Of a DNA stretch of 43,169 nucleotides, positions 18,415 through 27,628 are shown piece by piece. The notes below the pieces were generated by a model. It was given only the letters and a program-made list of their open reading frames with translations. It did not search any database and was not told the DNA's origin. Position 1 is the first letter of the stretch, and each line of letters begins with the position of its first letter. A program made the translations under genes and the position numbers. This stretch comes from an uncultured Alistipes sp. (GTDB lineage: Bacteria > Bacteroidota > Bacteroidia > Bacteroidales > Rikenellaceae): NCBI GenBank assembly GCA_900546005.1, contig URBJ01000007.1, forward strand, positions 1 through 43,169. Reading direction: 5' to 3'.

Positions 18415-19701
18415 CTAAAAGGCTTCGTTGATTCCGAACATAAACGACTTCTGGCCTCTCAATCCGAATCCATAATCGAGACGGACATTCACCCGCTTCT
18501 TGAACTCCCACCGATAGCCGATACCGTAGTTGGGCAAGGTGTGGGCCCCGTTAAACTTCGAGAACGAGGGGAAAACATTTCCCGCGCCGCCCCAAATTAC
18601 GATACCGTTCCGACCATAAACCTTCTGACGCAGCTCCACCTGAGCTTCAATCAGATTGTTGTCACGATACCGGCCTTCATAGTATCCACGCATGCGCGAC
18701 GAACCCCCCATCAGGGCCAGCATCGTCCACGGCGGATTTCCATAATTGAACATTCCGTGTACGTCGTAGGCCATCACCGCCCCTTTCCACAGAGGATGGT
18801 AGGCATTCCACTGTACCTCGGTGCGGTAAAACGCCTCCCGATTTCCCATGAACGATGGGAAGAAACGCTGCTCGGCCTTGAAGTATATACCACGATAGGC
18901 ATTGGTGATAAAATCCCTCGAATCGTACATCAGGAATACCCCTAACCCGGCATTGATATTGAGTGGATTCTCTCCCCGCAGCTGTTCGATGTTCGTAAAA
19001 TCCTTTCCTTCGATATAGTTGAAACTGGCATTGGTACCCACATAGAAGTCCTTGACTACCCGCATCATGAAATCTACCTTAACCTGATTCTGCAACCGTT
19101 TGTAGGCGCCCGCCTTACCGTAGGTCGCACTGTCGTACCCGATACCCCAGAAGGCACTCGGAAACGAGAAGAAGTAGGTATTGAAATCGAGACGGTATTT
19201 ACCCCCCGTGAACAGGGTATTTCCCCGCACGCCGAGCAGATAGAAACCGGTTGTCGTCACGTCGCCGAAAAACGAAACGTTCGACGGGGGAATGCTCAAA
19301 TCGTTTTTATCTACCCGATAGAGTCCCGCCGCGACGATTCCCAAACCCAACTTTACGGTGCTCGAATAGTGAGGTCCGCCGATTATACTGAAGTCGAAAT
19401 CCTTTTCTTGTGTTTTATCCTCGTTTGCAGTTCGGAAGTAGGTGTAGAATTTGCGAAAAAAGTTGTTCTTTTTGATTACGGTATCGCCGTTTTTCCGCAT
19501 TCGGGTCATATAGTAATGCTTAACGACAGTATCTCCATTATCTTTAAAGATCGTATCGTTCGAGAAGCCCAGAATGGAGTCAGCGACGTGCTCCCAAGTA
19601 GCGTTACTTGCACTTCCGGCTGCACGTCCACCGCCGAACAGCGTCGCGCCTACTATCAAACAAAATAAAACAGGGGAAAAAATTTTTTTCTTCATCGGCA
19701 T
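18415..19701 (-). CDS. Omp85 (BamA/TamA-type) outer-membrane barrel lacking POTRA domains
   Basis: A 428-residue outer-membrane protein. After a signal peptide (residues 1-28) there is a polar segment of about 75 residues with two NGDTV-x-K repeats and no POTRA-like alpha/beta domain. From about residue 105 the rest is an amphipathic beta-barrel ending in GINEAF with a C-terminal Phe. The Omp85 lid-lock motif appears as MRGYYEGRYRD (337-347), equivalent to VRGF. Canonical BamA and TamA have five and three POTRA domains, so this belongs to a POTRA-less Omp85 group seen in Bacteroidota, whose function is not established. Two ATG codons (19701, 19695) are possible starts. It has its own promoter and precedes the phosphoethanolamine transferase. 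Confidence 0.85.
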   Translation of the reverse strand: MPMKKKIFSPVLFCLIVGATLFGGGRAAGSASNATWEHVADSILGFSNDTIFKDNGDTVVKHYYMTRMRKNGDTVIKKNNFFRKFYTYFRTANEDKTQEKDFDFSIIGGPHYSSTVKLGLGIVAAGLYRVDKNDLSIPPSNVSFFGDVTTTGFYLLGVRGNTLFTGGKYRLDFNTYFFSFPSAFWGIGYDSATYGKAGAYKRLQNQVKVDFMMRVVKDFYVGTNASFNYIEGKDFTNIEQLRGENPLNINAGLGVFLMYDSRDFITNAYRGIYFKAEQRFFPSFMGNREAFYRTEVQWNAYHPLWKGAVMAYDVHGMFNYGNPPWTMLALMGGSSRMRGYYEGRYRDNNLIEAQVELRQKVYGRNGIVIWGGAGNVFPSFSKFNGAHTLPNYGIGYRWEFKKRVNVRLDYGFGLRGQKSFMFGINEAF

Positions 19702-19746
19702 CTACAAACTGTGAGATACAATTATACGCTTAGTTTGTCAAACCGA

Positions 19747-19778
19747 CAAATGTAATAAATAATCGAAACACTCACAAA
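19747..19778 (-). promoter_or_regulatory. Complete Bacteroidota-type promoter for the Omp85-like gene
   Basis: On the minus strand, TTTG at 19778-19775 and TACATTTG at 19754-19747 are separated by 20 bases, matching the TTTG-N19-20-TAnnTTTG arrangement. The start codon is about 45 bases downstream. Confidence 0.7.
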
Positions 19779-19784
19779 TTCAGT

Positions 19785-20321
19785 CTATTTTTTGAGTTTC
19801 TCGACTACACGATAGAACTCGTCGATCTGTGCTTTCGACAACTCCCCCTTGGACAAAAATTCGATCGTACCGTCTTTTGCGACCAACATCAGCACGAACT
19901 GATCGTTTACATCGCCGAGCCCCCATGCGTCGCGCAACATGTGATCCGGATCGGTATAGATCGCGGCCCCCGTTTTCTTCACCTTTCTGCGCACCATCAT
20001 GCGGACTATGGAGTTCGGCAGCAGCGGAGCATCCTTCAGGTTGACTATACCGAAGCCATAGATCTTGTCGCTTTTAACCTGATTTTCCTCCAGCTCCGCA
20101 ACAAAAGCACTGTTCTGACTTGCATGATCCGGATCGACATAGAAGATCATCAGATTCTTTTTTCCGAAATAGGGCAACTCGACCGGATTATTGCTCGGAT
20201 CGCACACTTTGGTCTGCTTCACTTTGGTTCCTACCGTTGCCGTTTGAGTCTGGGCCACAACGCTTCCTCCTGCGATCGCCACGACCGCCGTCAGCATCCA
20301 TCGAATGAAAATCGTTCTCAT
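19785..20321 (-). CDS. YtfJ-like periplasmic thioredoxin-fold protein
   Basis: A 178-residue exported protein with a signal peptide ending near VVAQT, followed by a thioredoxin-like fold resembling the YtfJ family (VGTKVKQTKVCDPSNNPVELPYFGKK...). The CxxC active site is absent; only a single cysteine remains in the mature part, so a classical disulfide oxidoreductase role is unlikely. The frame extends to a TTG at 20330, but ATG at 20321 is the better start. It stands upstream of the Omp85-like gene on the same strand, with separate promoter boxes. Function unknown. Confidence 0.8.
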   Translation of the reverse strand: MRTIFIRWMLTAVVAIAGGSVVAQTQTATVGTKVKQTKVCDPSNNPVELPYFGKKNLMIFYVDPDHASQNSAFVAELEENQVKSDKIYGFGIVNLKDAPLLPNSIVRMMVRRKVKKTGAAIYTDPDHMLRDAWGLGDVNDQFVLMLVAKDGTIEFLSKGELSKAQIDEFYRVVEKLKK

Positions 20322-20350
20322 AAACCGCAATACTTTTTGTTGGAATACGA

Positions 20351-20358
20351 CAAATGTA
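20351..20358 (-). promoter_or_regulatory. -7 box for the YtfJ-like gene
   Basis: Minus strand 20358-20351 reads TACATTTG, an exact TAnnTTTG match and identical to the -7 box of the next gene. It lies 30 bases before the start codon. No clear -33 element. Confidence 0.5.
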
Positions 20359-20485
20359 TTAAAAAAGTGTTACGGTTGTCGACTATCCTACGGACAAGCC
20401 GACAAATACTTCCTTTCAACTACATTTTCACCTTTTTCGAACAAAAGGCAAACGCATGGCGGCAGGAACGGTAAGACACCAAGCG

Positions 20486-22804
20486 TTACAGACCTGACGG
20501 CAAACGGAGGGTCCGGGTCGTATTGGGCTTGATGCGGATCTTTTTTCCGGACGGCAGTACGATCTCTATGGCTTCTTCGGGTGCCGTCACCGCATACGAG
20601 ATCTCATCATTTTCCCGGTTCCACGCAACCGACACACACTCTCCCGAGGGCAACGGGATACGTCCATTCGCCTGCTGAAGCGAGCCGGGATGAAGAATCA
20701 GATCAAACGAATTGATTGCACGATCAAAACGTGGATCAAGTCCCAAAACATACCGGGAGAGCTGCCATGTGGGAGCCCCGGACCATTGATGACAGTGCGA
20801 CCACCGGGTATCGAACACCTCGACCCACGTCGTGCGCCCCTCTTCCAGCGCCCAGCCCCAGCACGTACGGTACTGATCCAACACGAAGTCTGCCTCGCCG
20901 TTTTCATACAAGAACGGGAACGCGTAATGCGAAAAATAGGGCGTGATCAACTGCGAACTGTTGGCCGCCGGATCGCTCAGACGCGGAGCCTGCGGATTGT
21001 TCGGAAAACAGTTCAGCATGTGCGCCTTGATGAACTGGATTGCCTCGGCATGACGCTGTCCGGGAATCAGATCGGCCTTCAGTCCGAGAACGGTCCGGTG
21101 ATAACCGATGCGTGCCCAATCGTAATCGTTCTGGGCATAGTATGTCTCAAGGATCCGTCCGAATTGTTCCGCCCGCTCTCTATAAAACTGGGCTCGTTCG
21201 GGACGATCCATCAGGTCCGCCCAACGCGCCATCGTCTGTACGGCGATCATGTAGTGCAGGTTGAGTGCCATATCGCTTTTCCCTTCATTGGGTACGTACC
21301 CCCAATCTATAAAATTCCAGTAGGGACATGAGGTAATCCCCTCTGCGGTCAGATAGGGATCGAAAGCCGCAATGTTGCGTTCCGCCGCATCGTACAGCTC
21401 CGTCAACAGCGTTCGGTCTCCCGTCAGGCGCATGTAGTTGAGGCAAGCCGGCACCCACTGCAGGGCATACGAAGCCATATAGGACTCTCCTCCCGGACAC
21501 AATCCGGCCACTAGGCCTTCAGCATTGGCACACTGTGCCGACTGAACCAACCCTCTGCGGACGATCGCGATGTCGGAGAATCCGGCCGCACCGATCTCCA
21601 TACCGACAATCCCCACATCGCCGAGCCACTGCCCGCGTTCCCGTGTCGGATTATCAATCAGCGCATCCTCGCTACACGCCATATAGGTATCGATTCCCGT
21701 CTGCCAGATCCGGTCAATCAACGGATCGCCGCACGAGAACGCCGCATCCGCCCGGTCGTAATATCCCCGTTCCATAAAACGCTCCTCGACAAAACGTACA
21801 CTCTCTTTCGGGGCAAGCACATGCACCTCAACAAAACGTCCGCCACGCGGTACCAACGGGAAAAACGTCTGCCGTCCACCCCGAGCCACAAACCGATAGA
21901 GATTGTAGGAATCTCCGGCCGAGAGAGTAACCCACGGAGAGACCCGTCCTCCGATCAACGACTCGCTGTAAGCGATTTCGACAACCGCACCGGCCGGCAG
22001 GTCCATGACCATCGCAGGCCGAGAGAGACGAATCCGCCCCAAGTCGTACCGCCGCCACACACCCTGCGCCGGATGCTTGTCAGCCACGAGATCGCGCAGA
22101 TAAAAACTTGCGCCCGGATTGTCTCCCGGATACCCGAACGTCTCGGTCAACTCTCCGGAACCGATCACCTTAGGTTCGATCAACCGGTTTTTCACCGGCG
22201 CTATGCGCGAGGGTCTGAAATCACCCAACGGACGCTCGACATACACCGGAGTACCCCACGCCGTATCATCGTATTGGGGCATTTGCCAATCGGGCTGCAA
22301 CTGACGGGTATCCACCCACTCGATCCACCCCAACTGCGGATTGATCCGCCGCAACTGGGAAGTGTATCCATTCAACCGTTGGCAACGCCACACGACGGGA
22401 ATCTCTGTCTCTCCGACCGATGCACGGAAGTAGAAGAACGGCTGAATCTCCTTCAAGATCCGAGTCGCCACGCCCTCATACTGCACCTGTACGGCAACAG
22501 TGTGCGTTCCTTTTTTCAAATCAACTTTCCGGCATTGATACTCGGGATAAGCCGCAGTATACCGATCGGGGCCCTCTGTATAAAAATTTCCGTCGATCCA
22601 TACGACATACCACGAGGCCCCGCTCAGCTGCAGGTCGACCGTCGCATCCTCCGCCAACGAAAAGGTTCCGCGAAAACCGACATGCACATCGGGTTTTTCA
22701 ACCTCTGTACTGGTCCACATCAACCTCGACCGCACCTCGTCGGCCCGCGAAACACCGAGCCACGATAGAGCTGCCACCAACAACAAAACAAATTTCCCGT
22801 TCAT
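20486..22804 (-). CDS. Secreted GH78 alpha-L-rhamnosidase-like glycoside hydrolase
   Basis: A 772-residue exported enzyme that probably releases terminal alpha-L-rhamnose from a glycan or glycoside. A signal peptide (1-21) precedes beta-sandwich domains (about 30-360), an (alpha/alpha)6 barrel (about 365-690) and a final beta-sandwich. The family signature is LIDNPTRERGQWLGD: Asp384, Glu389 and Asp396 keep exactly the 5- and 12-residue spacing of the catalytic and substrate-binding acids of characterised GH78 enzymes. The usual Cys of DCPTRE is Asn here. It follows the isomerase gene by 57 bases on the same strand, in the AraC-headed locus. Some GH78-like proteins have other substrates, so rhamnose specificity is an inference. 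Confidence 0.88.
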   Translation of the reverse strand: MNGKFVLLLVAALSWLGVSRADEVRSRLMWTSTEVEKPDVHVGFRGTFSLAEDATVDLQLSGASWYVVWIDGNFYTEGPDRYTAAYPEYQCRKVDLKKGTHTVAVQVQYEGVATRILKEIQPFFYFRASVGETEIPVVWRCQRLNGYTSQLRRINPQLGWIEWVDTRQLQPDWQMPQYDDTAWGTPVYVERPLGDFRPSRIAPVKNRLIEPKVIGSGELTETFGYPGDNPGASFYLRDLVADKHPAQGVWRRYDLGRIRLSRPAMVMDLPAGAVVEIAYSESLIGGRVSPWVTLSAGDSYNLYRFVARGGRQTFFPLVPRGGRFVEVHVLAPKESVRFVEERFMERGYYDRADAAFSCGDPLIDRIWQTGIDTYMACSEDALIDNPTRERGQWLGDVGIVGMEIGAAGFSDIAIVRRGLVQSAQCANAEGLVAGLCPGGESYMASYALQWVPACLNYMRLTGDRTLLTELYDAAERNIAAFDPYLTAEGITSCPYWNFIDWGYVPNEGKSDMALNLHYMIAVQTMARWADLMDRPERAQFYRERAEQFGRILETYYAQNDYDWARIGYHRTVLGLKADLIPGQRHAEAIQFIKAHMLNCFPNNPQAPRLSDPAANSSQLITPYFSHYAFPFLYENGEADFVLDQYRTCWGWALEEGRTTWVEVFDTRWSHCHQWSGAPTWQLSRYVLGLDPRFDRAINSFDLILHPGSLQQANGRIPLPSGECVSVAWNRENDEISYAVTAPEEAIEIVLPSGKKIRIKPNTTRTLRLPSGL

Positions 22805-22861
22805 GCGTATTTTTTATTTCCGTTTCAAAACATTTTCCTGTGAGCGAGACTGCACGATAAA

Positions 22862-24271
22862 TCAACAGACTTTAACCACCGGAAGTCCCAAAATAAACCC
22901 GAGCTTCTCGATCTTATCGGCTACGTGTCCGATCCCGATCGCGCAGTGGTGAGCCGGTCCCGCTTTGGACCACGCATCCATAAAGGCGCGTGCACCGATC
23001 GAAAAACGATAACGGCTGTTCGTATTGCCGATTTGCAACGTTTTTCCGACCACCGACTCCCCTTCGGCAACGAGCAGGAAGATGCCGTCTTTACCCTCCA
23101 CAACCGACAACAGGGTCACAGGTCCGGGCCGAACGCTCATCTGTATCGAGAGACCGTTTCCGGGTTTTCCGTGATATACGGGCAGCGGAACCAATCCGAC
23201 ACGACCCTCTGCCATAGCGAAATGGGCCGGTCCATCGTGTCCCCAAAGCACAACATCATCCTCAAAGTCCATCGCATAGGGCTCCGAGAACGATCCTCCT
23301 GCCCCCATTTCGGCAAGAATCTTCATCGCATGGGCATTTTTCACCTCACACTCACCCGCTACCGGAACGCCCCGTCCGGTAAGCAGCGTATTGCCGGCAA
23401 TGACCGAAGTCACGATGTTTTCATACTCGTTGCCCGCGGCCCCTTCGTAATAGTAAGCCATCGAGCCGAGCCGATGGTGCTCCACCAATCGGTCCAAAGC
23501 GACCGACGTCCGGGCCGCACGCTCCAGCTCGGTCCGGGCACACGCCGCATCCACATTGAATACGGTCTCGAACTCCTGAATCTTCGCCTCCGTTTCAGAG
23601 TCGGTAACCCCCTTGCGCAACTCGTGCAGTTCGCACATCTCGAGCAATTCGAAATGCGTCCCGAAAGCTCCCGACATCTTCGTCAGATCGGTATAGACGT
23701 CGAGCATGCCGCAATAGTAGTGACCGAGTACCCCCATCCGGTTGTTGCGCATCCCTTCAGCAACCCGAGCCGCATCGATCCACGCGCGGATTTGCGTCCA
23801 GACCGCCTCTTCATCTAAATAGCCCGTTACAATCTCGTATTTGAGTCCGAGGCGATTGAAGACACACGCCACTTCGGGAACCGTACAAGCCTGACAATGA
23901 GCCAGCCACTCGCCGGTCATCGCTCCCCGATCGCCCATACCGTTCAGATAGTCGTAATCGATTGCCGCAACAGGTTGCAGGTTCAGCACAATTACCGGAA
24001 CGCCTAACCGCTGTACGACAGGCAGTACGGTCGACGAGAGTGCATAGGTCGATATGTAGAGGAAAACCAACTCGACGTCGTTCTCCTTCAGGCAAGCCGC
24101 TGCTGCTGCCGCCTTCGTCGGATCATCCACCATGCCGGCATCGACGATCTCTGCATCCATTTCACCCATTTTCGCCGCAATTTGCCGACGATAGCCGTCC
24201 AACCGATCCAGCAATCCATTAAACTGCCCCCAATACGTATTGAGTCCTATTCCAAAAAGTCCGATTTTCAT
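22862..24271 (-). CDS. L-arabinose/L-fucose isomerase-family protein
   Basis: A cytoplasmic 469-residue protein with the two-domain fold of sugar isomerases that interconvert aldoses and ketoses with Mn2+. The N-terminal half has alternating nucleotide-fold strands with [20 protein letters not shown]. The second half carries [12 protein letters not shown], an acidic metal region [17 protein letters not shown] and the C-terminal GPAHHCAIG segment matching the catalytic His of AraA. Sequence differs clearly from standard AraA and FucI, so it belongs to a divergent branch whose sugar is not known. Sitting between the GH43-like and GH78-like genes, it may process the sugar they release; L-rhamnose, L-arabinose and L-fucose are all candidates. 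Confidence 0.85.
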   Translation of the reverse strand: MKIGLFGIGLNTYWGQFNGLLDRLDGYRRQIAAKMGEMDAEIVDAGMVDDPTKAAAAAACLKENDVELVFLYISTYALSSTVLPVVQRLGVPVIVLNLQPVAAIDYDYLNGMGDRGAMTGEWLAHCQACTVPEVACVFNRLGLKYEIVTGYLDEEAVWTQIRAWIDAARVAEGMRNNRMGVLGHYYCGMLDVYTDLTKMSGAFGTHFELLEMCELHELRKGVTDSETEAKIQEFETVFNVDAACARTELERAARTSVALDRLVEHHRLGSMAYYYEGAAGNEYENIVTSVIAGNTLLTGRGVPVAGECEVKNAHAMKILAEMGAGGSFSEPYAMDFEDDVVLWGHDGPAHFAMAEGRVGLVPLPVYHGKPGNGLSIQMSVRPGPVTLLSVVEGKDGIFLLVAEGESVVGKTLQIGNTNSRYRFSIGARAFMDAWSKAGPAHHCAIGIGHVADKIEKLGFILGLPVVKVC

Positions 24272-24403
24272 ACGTTTACTTATTTTGCTATGTTTTTCAA
24301 TTATAACTCTTTCAGTTCAAAATCCTGTTTCAGCCCGAACGGCGTCAGAATATACTCCGAAGCCTTCCGCCACGTCGGTACATTCCATCGGTCCCGCTCA
24401 CCG

Positions 24404-25489
24404 CTATTTATCCAAAAAGGTTAGTTTCAATTTCAGCTTGCTGACCACACCGTACGACAGGCCGTCATAATCTTTAAAAGCGGTGAAAAACATCGTGTAG
24501 GTGCCGTCTTCTTCGGGAATCAGCGAGATCGGGGTCCGCAGGGCAGTCCACCACTTCGTGACGGTCGGCTCCAGATCGATATGGCGCAACTTCGACCAGT
24601 GCACCCCATCCCAAGAGAGGGTGTATCCCAATTTATTGACCCATGGCCCACCGTCCACAATCGCAATGTAAACCCCGTTTTTCAGCTGCATAACGATCGG
24701 GTTCTCGGCAAAACTACCCAATCCCACCGGATTCAGTTCGCTCATCCGTTTCCATGGGCCCTCGATCCGATCGGCACAAGCCATCCCCACCATCCATCGA
24801 CAGGTCGACATCTGCTGTGTCGTCGCACTTCCGTAGAGCGCATACCACTTTTTACCGATCTGATAGGGGAAGAAGGAATCGACCCCCTGATGCCCCTCCC
24901 AAGGGTCGGGGTCGACATCGTAACGCATCAAAACGGCACGATCCGTATAGGGCCCACCGATTCCCTCGATCCCCTTCACGTCGGAGACCGCATGCTGGAT
25001 CACGCCATCGAAATTCAGATTGTTGACATCGGGCTCTTGTGGCAGCGCCTTATAACAGACGTAAAAGAGATGCCACCGCCGATCTTTTTTATGATAGACC
25101 ATCATCGGGCCCCAAATGGCCGCCCGCTGCGAGGTGCCGGTAAAATCGGCATCCGATTCGCGAATCGTAGCTTTCCGGTACCAATCGGTTCCGTTTTCGG
25201 AGGTCCAGTAACCGGTCCGCATCCGGACGCAATAGGGATCGCCAACCATCTCGGAGGTAATCATGTGGTAAGTATCCCCGATCTTCACGACACGCCCCCC
25301 TTCAAAGCCGTACTTGATCTCTTCCGTATCGGGAGATCCGCGGCGGATAACGGTATCTTCGCATCCGACAATCTCGATGCGCACGATCGAATCCCGCTCG
25401 GAAATGGACTTACACGTATGGCCGGCGTGCTTTCCCGACAATACGAAGGCTGCCGACACAAATGCGGCAACCATCAGGATGCTTTTCAT
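24404..25489 (-). CDS. Secreted five-bladed-propeller glycosidase, GH43/GH32 superfamily-like
   Basis: A 361-residue exported protein. A signal peptide or lipoprotein-like leader lies in residues 1-20 (MKSILMVAAFVSAAFVLSG). The rest shows repeated W/Y-rich propeller blades: YGFEGGRVVKIGDTYHMI, IWGPMMVYHKKDRRWHLFY, DSFFPYQIGKKWYALYGS, AENPIVMQLKNGVYIAIVDG. The acidic residues in these blades (Asp in DSFFPY, Glu in AENP) could serve as catalytic acids, but the family cannot be fixed; GH43, GH117-like or an unassigned propeller are options. The frame extends to 25522, but ATG at 25489 starts the leader. It follows the AraC gene and has a perfect -7 box, so it is probably the first structural gene of the locus. 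Confidence 0.75.
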   Translation of the reverse strand: MKSILMVAAFVSAAFVLSGKHAGHTCKSISERDSIVRIEIVGCEDTVIRRGSPDTEEIKYGFEGGRVVKIGDTYHMITSEMVGDPYCVRMRTGYWTSENGTDWYRKATIRESDADFTGTSQRAAIWGPMMVYHKKDRRWHLFYVCYKALPQEPDVNNLNFDGVIQHAVSDVKGIEGIGGPYTDRAVLMRYDVDPDPWEGHQGVDSFFPYQIGKKWYALYGSATTQQMSTCRWMVGMACADRIEGPWKRMSELNPVGLGSFAENPIVMQLKNGVYIAIVDGGPWVNKLGYTLSWDGVHWSKLRHIDLEPTVTKWWTALRTPISLIPEEDGTYTMFFTAFKDYDGLSYGVVSKLKLKLTFLDK

Positions 25490-25540
25490 AAGTTTCAGGT
25501 TCAGGTTAGTAGCTCCGCACAATTTCTCTCCGCTCTATTA

Positions 25541-25548
25541 CAAAGATA
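25541..25548 (-). promoter_or_regulatory. -7 box for the propeller-isomerase-GH78 genes
   Basis: Minus strand 25548-25541 reads TATCTTTG, an exact consensus -7. The start codon follows after about 50 bases. No good -33 TTTG at the right distance, which would suit activation by the upstream AraC protein. Confidence 0.6.
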
Positions 25549-25608
25549 GGACGTTCGAACCAGAGAACGTGGTCCAAAAATGATATATATGTTCTGATTT
25601 TTGATCCG

Positions 25609-26526
25609 TTACCGGGATCGATCGATCTTCTCGCCGGCCGCTCCGTTGTACATCCGATTTCGGTACTCCTGCGGGCTGCACCCCATCCGTTTGCGGAAGA
25701 ATCCGGAAAAATAGCGCGCCGAACTGAAATCCAACGCATAGGCGATCTCCTTGATCGTCATGGCCGGGTCGGACAACAACTCCATTGCCCGGAACAGCTT
25801 CAATTCGAGAATATACTGCGAGGGGGCCATTCCTGTCTGCCGACGGAAAGCCGACCGAAACCACGAATAACTCACATGCATCCGTTCGGCAATCTCCTGC
25901 GCACTAAGGTTCTCGGAAAGGTTTTCACGCATCATGACCTTTGCCCGTGCGATGCGGTCTCGGGCCTCGGTTTGATTCGACGAATAGGTACGACTCACAT
26001 TCAGGGCTATACCCGTCAACAGCGAAACCGCACCCGACAGCATCTGCTGGTAGTTCGGTCCGGCCTGCGCTGCCGTACGCATCGCGTTACGGAAAATATC
26101 GATTGCAAACGAGCTGATACCTACATCATAAACCGGCATCCGTTCATTGAAAAAGCCGTTTTGCAACCGGCTGTCTACGACATGTCCCTTGAAGCCGATC
26201 CAATAGACCGTCCATCCGGTGTCGGGCATGGGACGATAGGTATGCCAATGTCCGGGAAAGATAAAAAACATCACGCCCGGTGTCAGGCGATAACGCCGCC
26301 CTCCCGATTCGAGAACCCCTTCGCCATCCACCACATAGATCAACTGATATTCGTCGAGTACCCGTCCTTCCGACACGTTGAACCGATACCCTTCGGGGTG
26401 CCCGGCCGGAGGGTATACCTCACCGGGGCAAACACGCTGATAGCCCACCGAAGTAGCCACAATACCCCACAAACGATCCCTGTCGTTCGCCACCAGATAT
26501 TTGAACTCACTCCGATCTGCCTTCAT
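25609..26526 (-). CDS. AraC-family transcriptional regulator with cupin sensor domain
   Basis: A 305-residue regulator. Residues about 25-150 form an AraC-type cupin (YQLIYVVDGEGVLESGGRRYRLTPGVMFFIFPGHWHTYRP). The two helix-turn-helix motifs lie in residues about 200-300 (LSAQEIAERMHVSYSWFRSAFR and TIKEIAYALDFSSARYFSGFFR). It resembles the sugar-responsive AraC/XylS regulators (AraC, RhaS, MsmR). It is encoded on the same strand and just upstream of the GH43-like, isomerase and GH78-like genes. It probably activates that locus in response to the released sugar; the operator is not obvious. Confidence 0.93.
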   Translation of the reverse strand: MKADRSEFKYLVANDRDRLWGIVATSVGYQRVCPGEVYPPAGHPEGYRFNVSEGRVLDEYQLIYVVDGEGVLESGGRRYRLTPGVMFFIFPGHWHTYRPMPDTGWTVYWIGFKGHVVDSRLQNGFFNERMPVYDVGISSFAIDIFRNAMRTAAQAGPNYQQMLSGAVSLLTGIALNVSRTYSSNQTEARDRIARAKVMMRENLSENLSAQEIAERMHVSYSWFRSAFRRQTGMAPSQYILELKLFRAMELLSDPAMTIKEIAYALDFSSARYFSGFFRKRMGCSPQEYRNRMYNGAAGEKIDRSR

Positions 26527-26656
26527 GACCGCTCTGCAAATTTTATTTACCTATCTATTTTGCTCTACCTGTCGGATTTGCCACACCCTGCACCGAACCC
26601 AAACTCCTATCTGCACTCCATCGACGCATTTTTCCGATCTTGCCTGATCTGTCGGA

Positions 26657-27316
26657 TTATTTCGGGGAGATCTTCCGAGTCTTCTCTATTTTGGAGACAC
26701 CCCCTGCTTCGAATGTTATTTTATACAAAGCATCCTGCACCCCACCTTGTCGATTTTCCTTTTCTTGCACATCAGTTCCCGAAGCGGAACCTTTCACATA
26801 GAAGGGCCCCGACACCCAACGGGCCGGCATACATTGTTTCTGCTTCACCTCACCCTGAAACTGCGTCGGAACGGGCTGAAAAGACACTCCCGTCAACTGT
26901 TCGAGTCTCGCATAATCCGCCTCTTCGACGGCAGCTCCGACGGACACGATATCGACCAAATAGAGCGAATCGCCGACCACCGCCCACAACATACGATAGT
27001 CTCCATTCTGTCGGCCGACCGGGGTCCCGGAATCATGCTTCGTCTCGTTCGTCTTTTCGGGGAGGTCTCCGAACAGCTCCTTGTAGCCCCCAAAAACGCT
27101 CAACGGAGAGTGATCGATCCGATACTCCACTCCGTTCCACAGCAGACGGTCGTTCGTCCGGACATTCTGTTCGAAATGGAAAACCGGTTCATCAATCTGG
27201 AACTGCAAGGCTTGCCGGGCCAGATCTTTTCTCTCTTTATATTTGAGCACGGCAAACCCGCCCAATACGATTACCACCACGAGAATGACCGTTACCCATA
27301 TCTTTCTTTTTCCCAT
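26657..27316 (-). CDS. Membrane-anchored protein of unknown function
   Basis: A 219-residue protein with a single N-terminal membrane segment (about residues 6-24, VTVILVVVIVLGGFAVL) and a short basic cytoplasmic start, followed by a hydrophilic domain predicted outside the inner membrane. No family recognised. ATG at 27316 is preferred over 27334 because an AGTAGG site lies at good distance upstream of it. The gene is preceded, in the direction of transcription, by the long purine-rich tract (pyrimidine on the plus strand) and followed by the AraC gene. Coding nature is supported by length and by absence of a better frame, but not by homology. Confidence 0.65.
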   Translation of the reverse strand: MGKRKIWVTVILVVVIVLGGFAVLKYKERKDLARQALQFQIDEPVFHFEQNVRTNDRLLWNGVEYRIDHSPLSVFGGYKELFGDLPEKTNETKHDSGTPVGRQNGDYRMLWAVVGDSLYLVDIVSVGAAVEEADYARLEQLTGVSFQPVPTQFQGEVKQKQCMPARWVSGPFYVKGSASGTDVQEKENRQGGVQDALYKITFEAGGVSKIEKTRKISPK

Positions 27317-27628
27317 AAGCGACCTACTTTTCATCGTCGTTTACAAACAACGAGCCTATTTTTCCAAACCACTTTTTCTCCTCTTCATCCTCTTTCCCTT
27401 ATTCTTCTCTCTCCTTCTCTCTCCTTTTTTCTTCCTTCCTACCTATTCACTCACTCATCCTCTACTCACGCCCCTTCTCCTCTTTTTTCTCTCTCCTTTT
27501 TCTCTCTCCTCTTTCTCTCTCCTCATTTTCGCCCTTCGCTCTCTTAGATTATCTCTTCCCCCCTTCATCACACTTCAAGGCCCACTCGTTGCTTCAACAC
27601 CGGCCCCTTGCCGGACTTTTCCCTATTT
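27317..27628. repeat. Long polypyrimidine/polypurine intergenic tract with repeated 10-mer
   Basis: About 200 bases here are almost all C and T on the plus strand, including an uninterrupted 54-base pyrimidine run at 27471-27524. The 10-mer TCTCTCTCCT occurs five times exactly (27406-27415, 27416-27425, 27488-27497, 27501-27510, 27514-27523). On the minus strand, in the direction of both flanking genes, the tract reads as GA-rich RNA with repeated AGGAGAGAGA. No gene or terminator was recognised in it. Confidence 0.85.
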
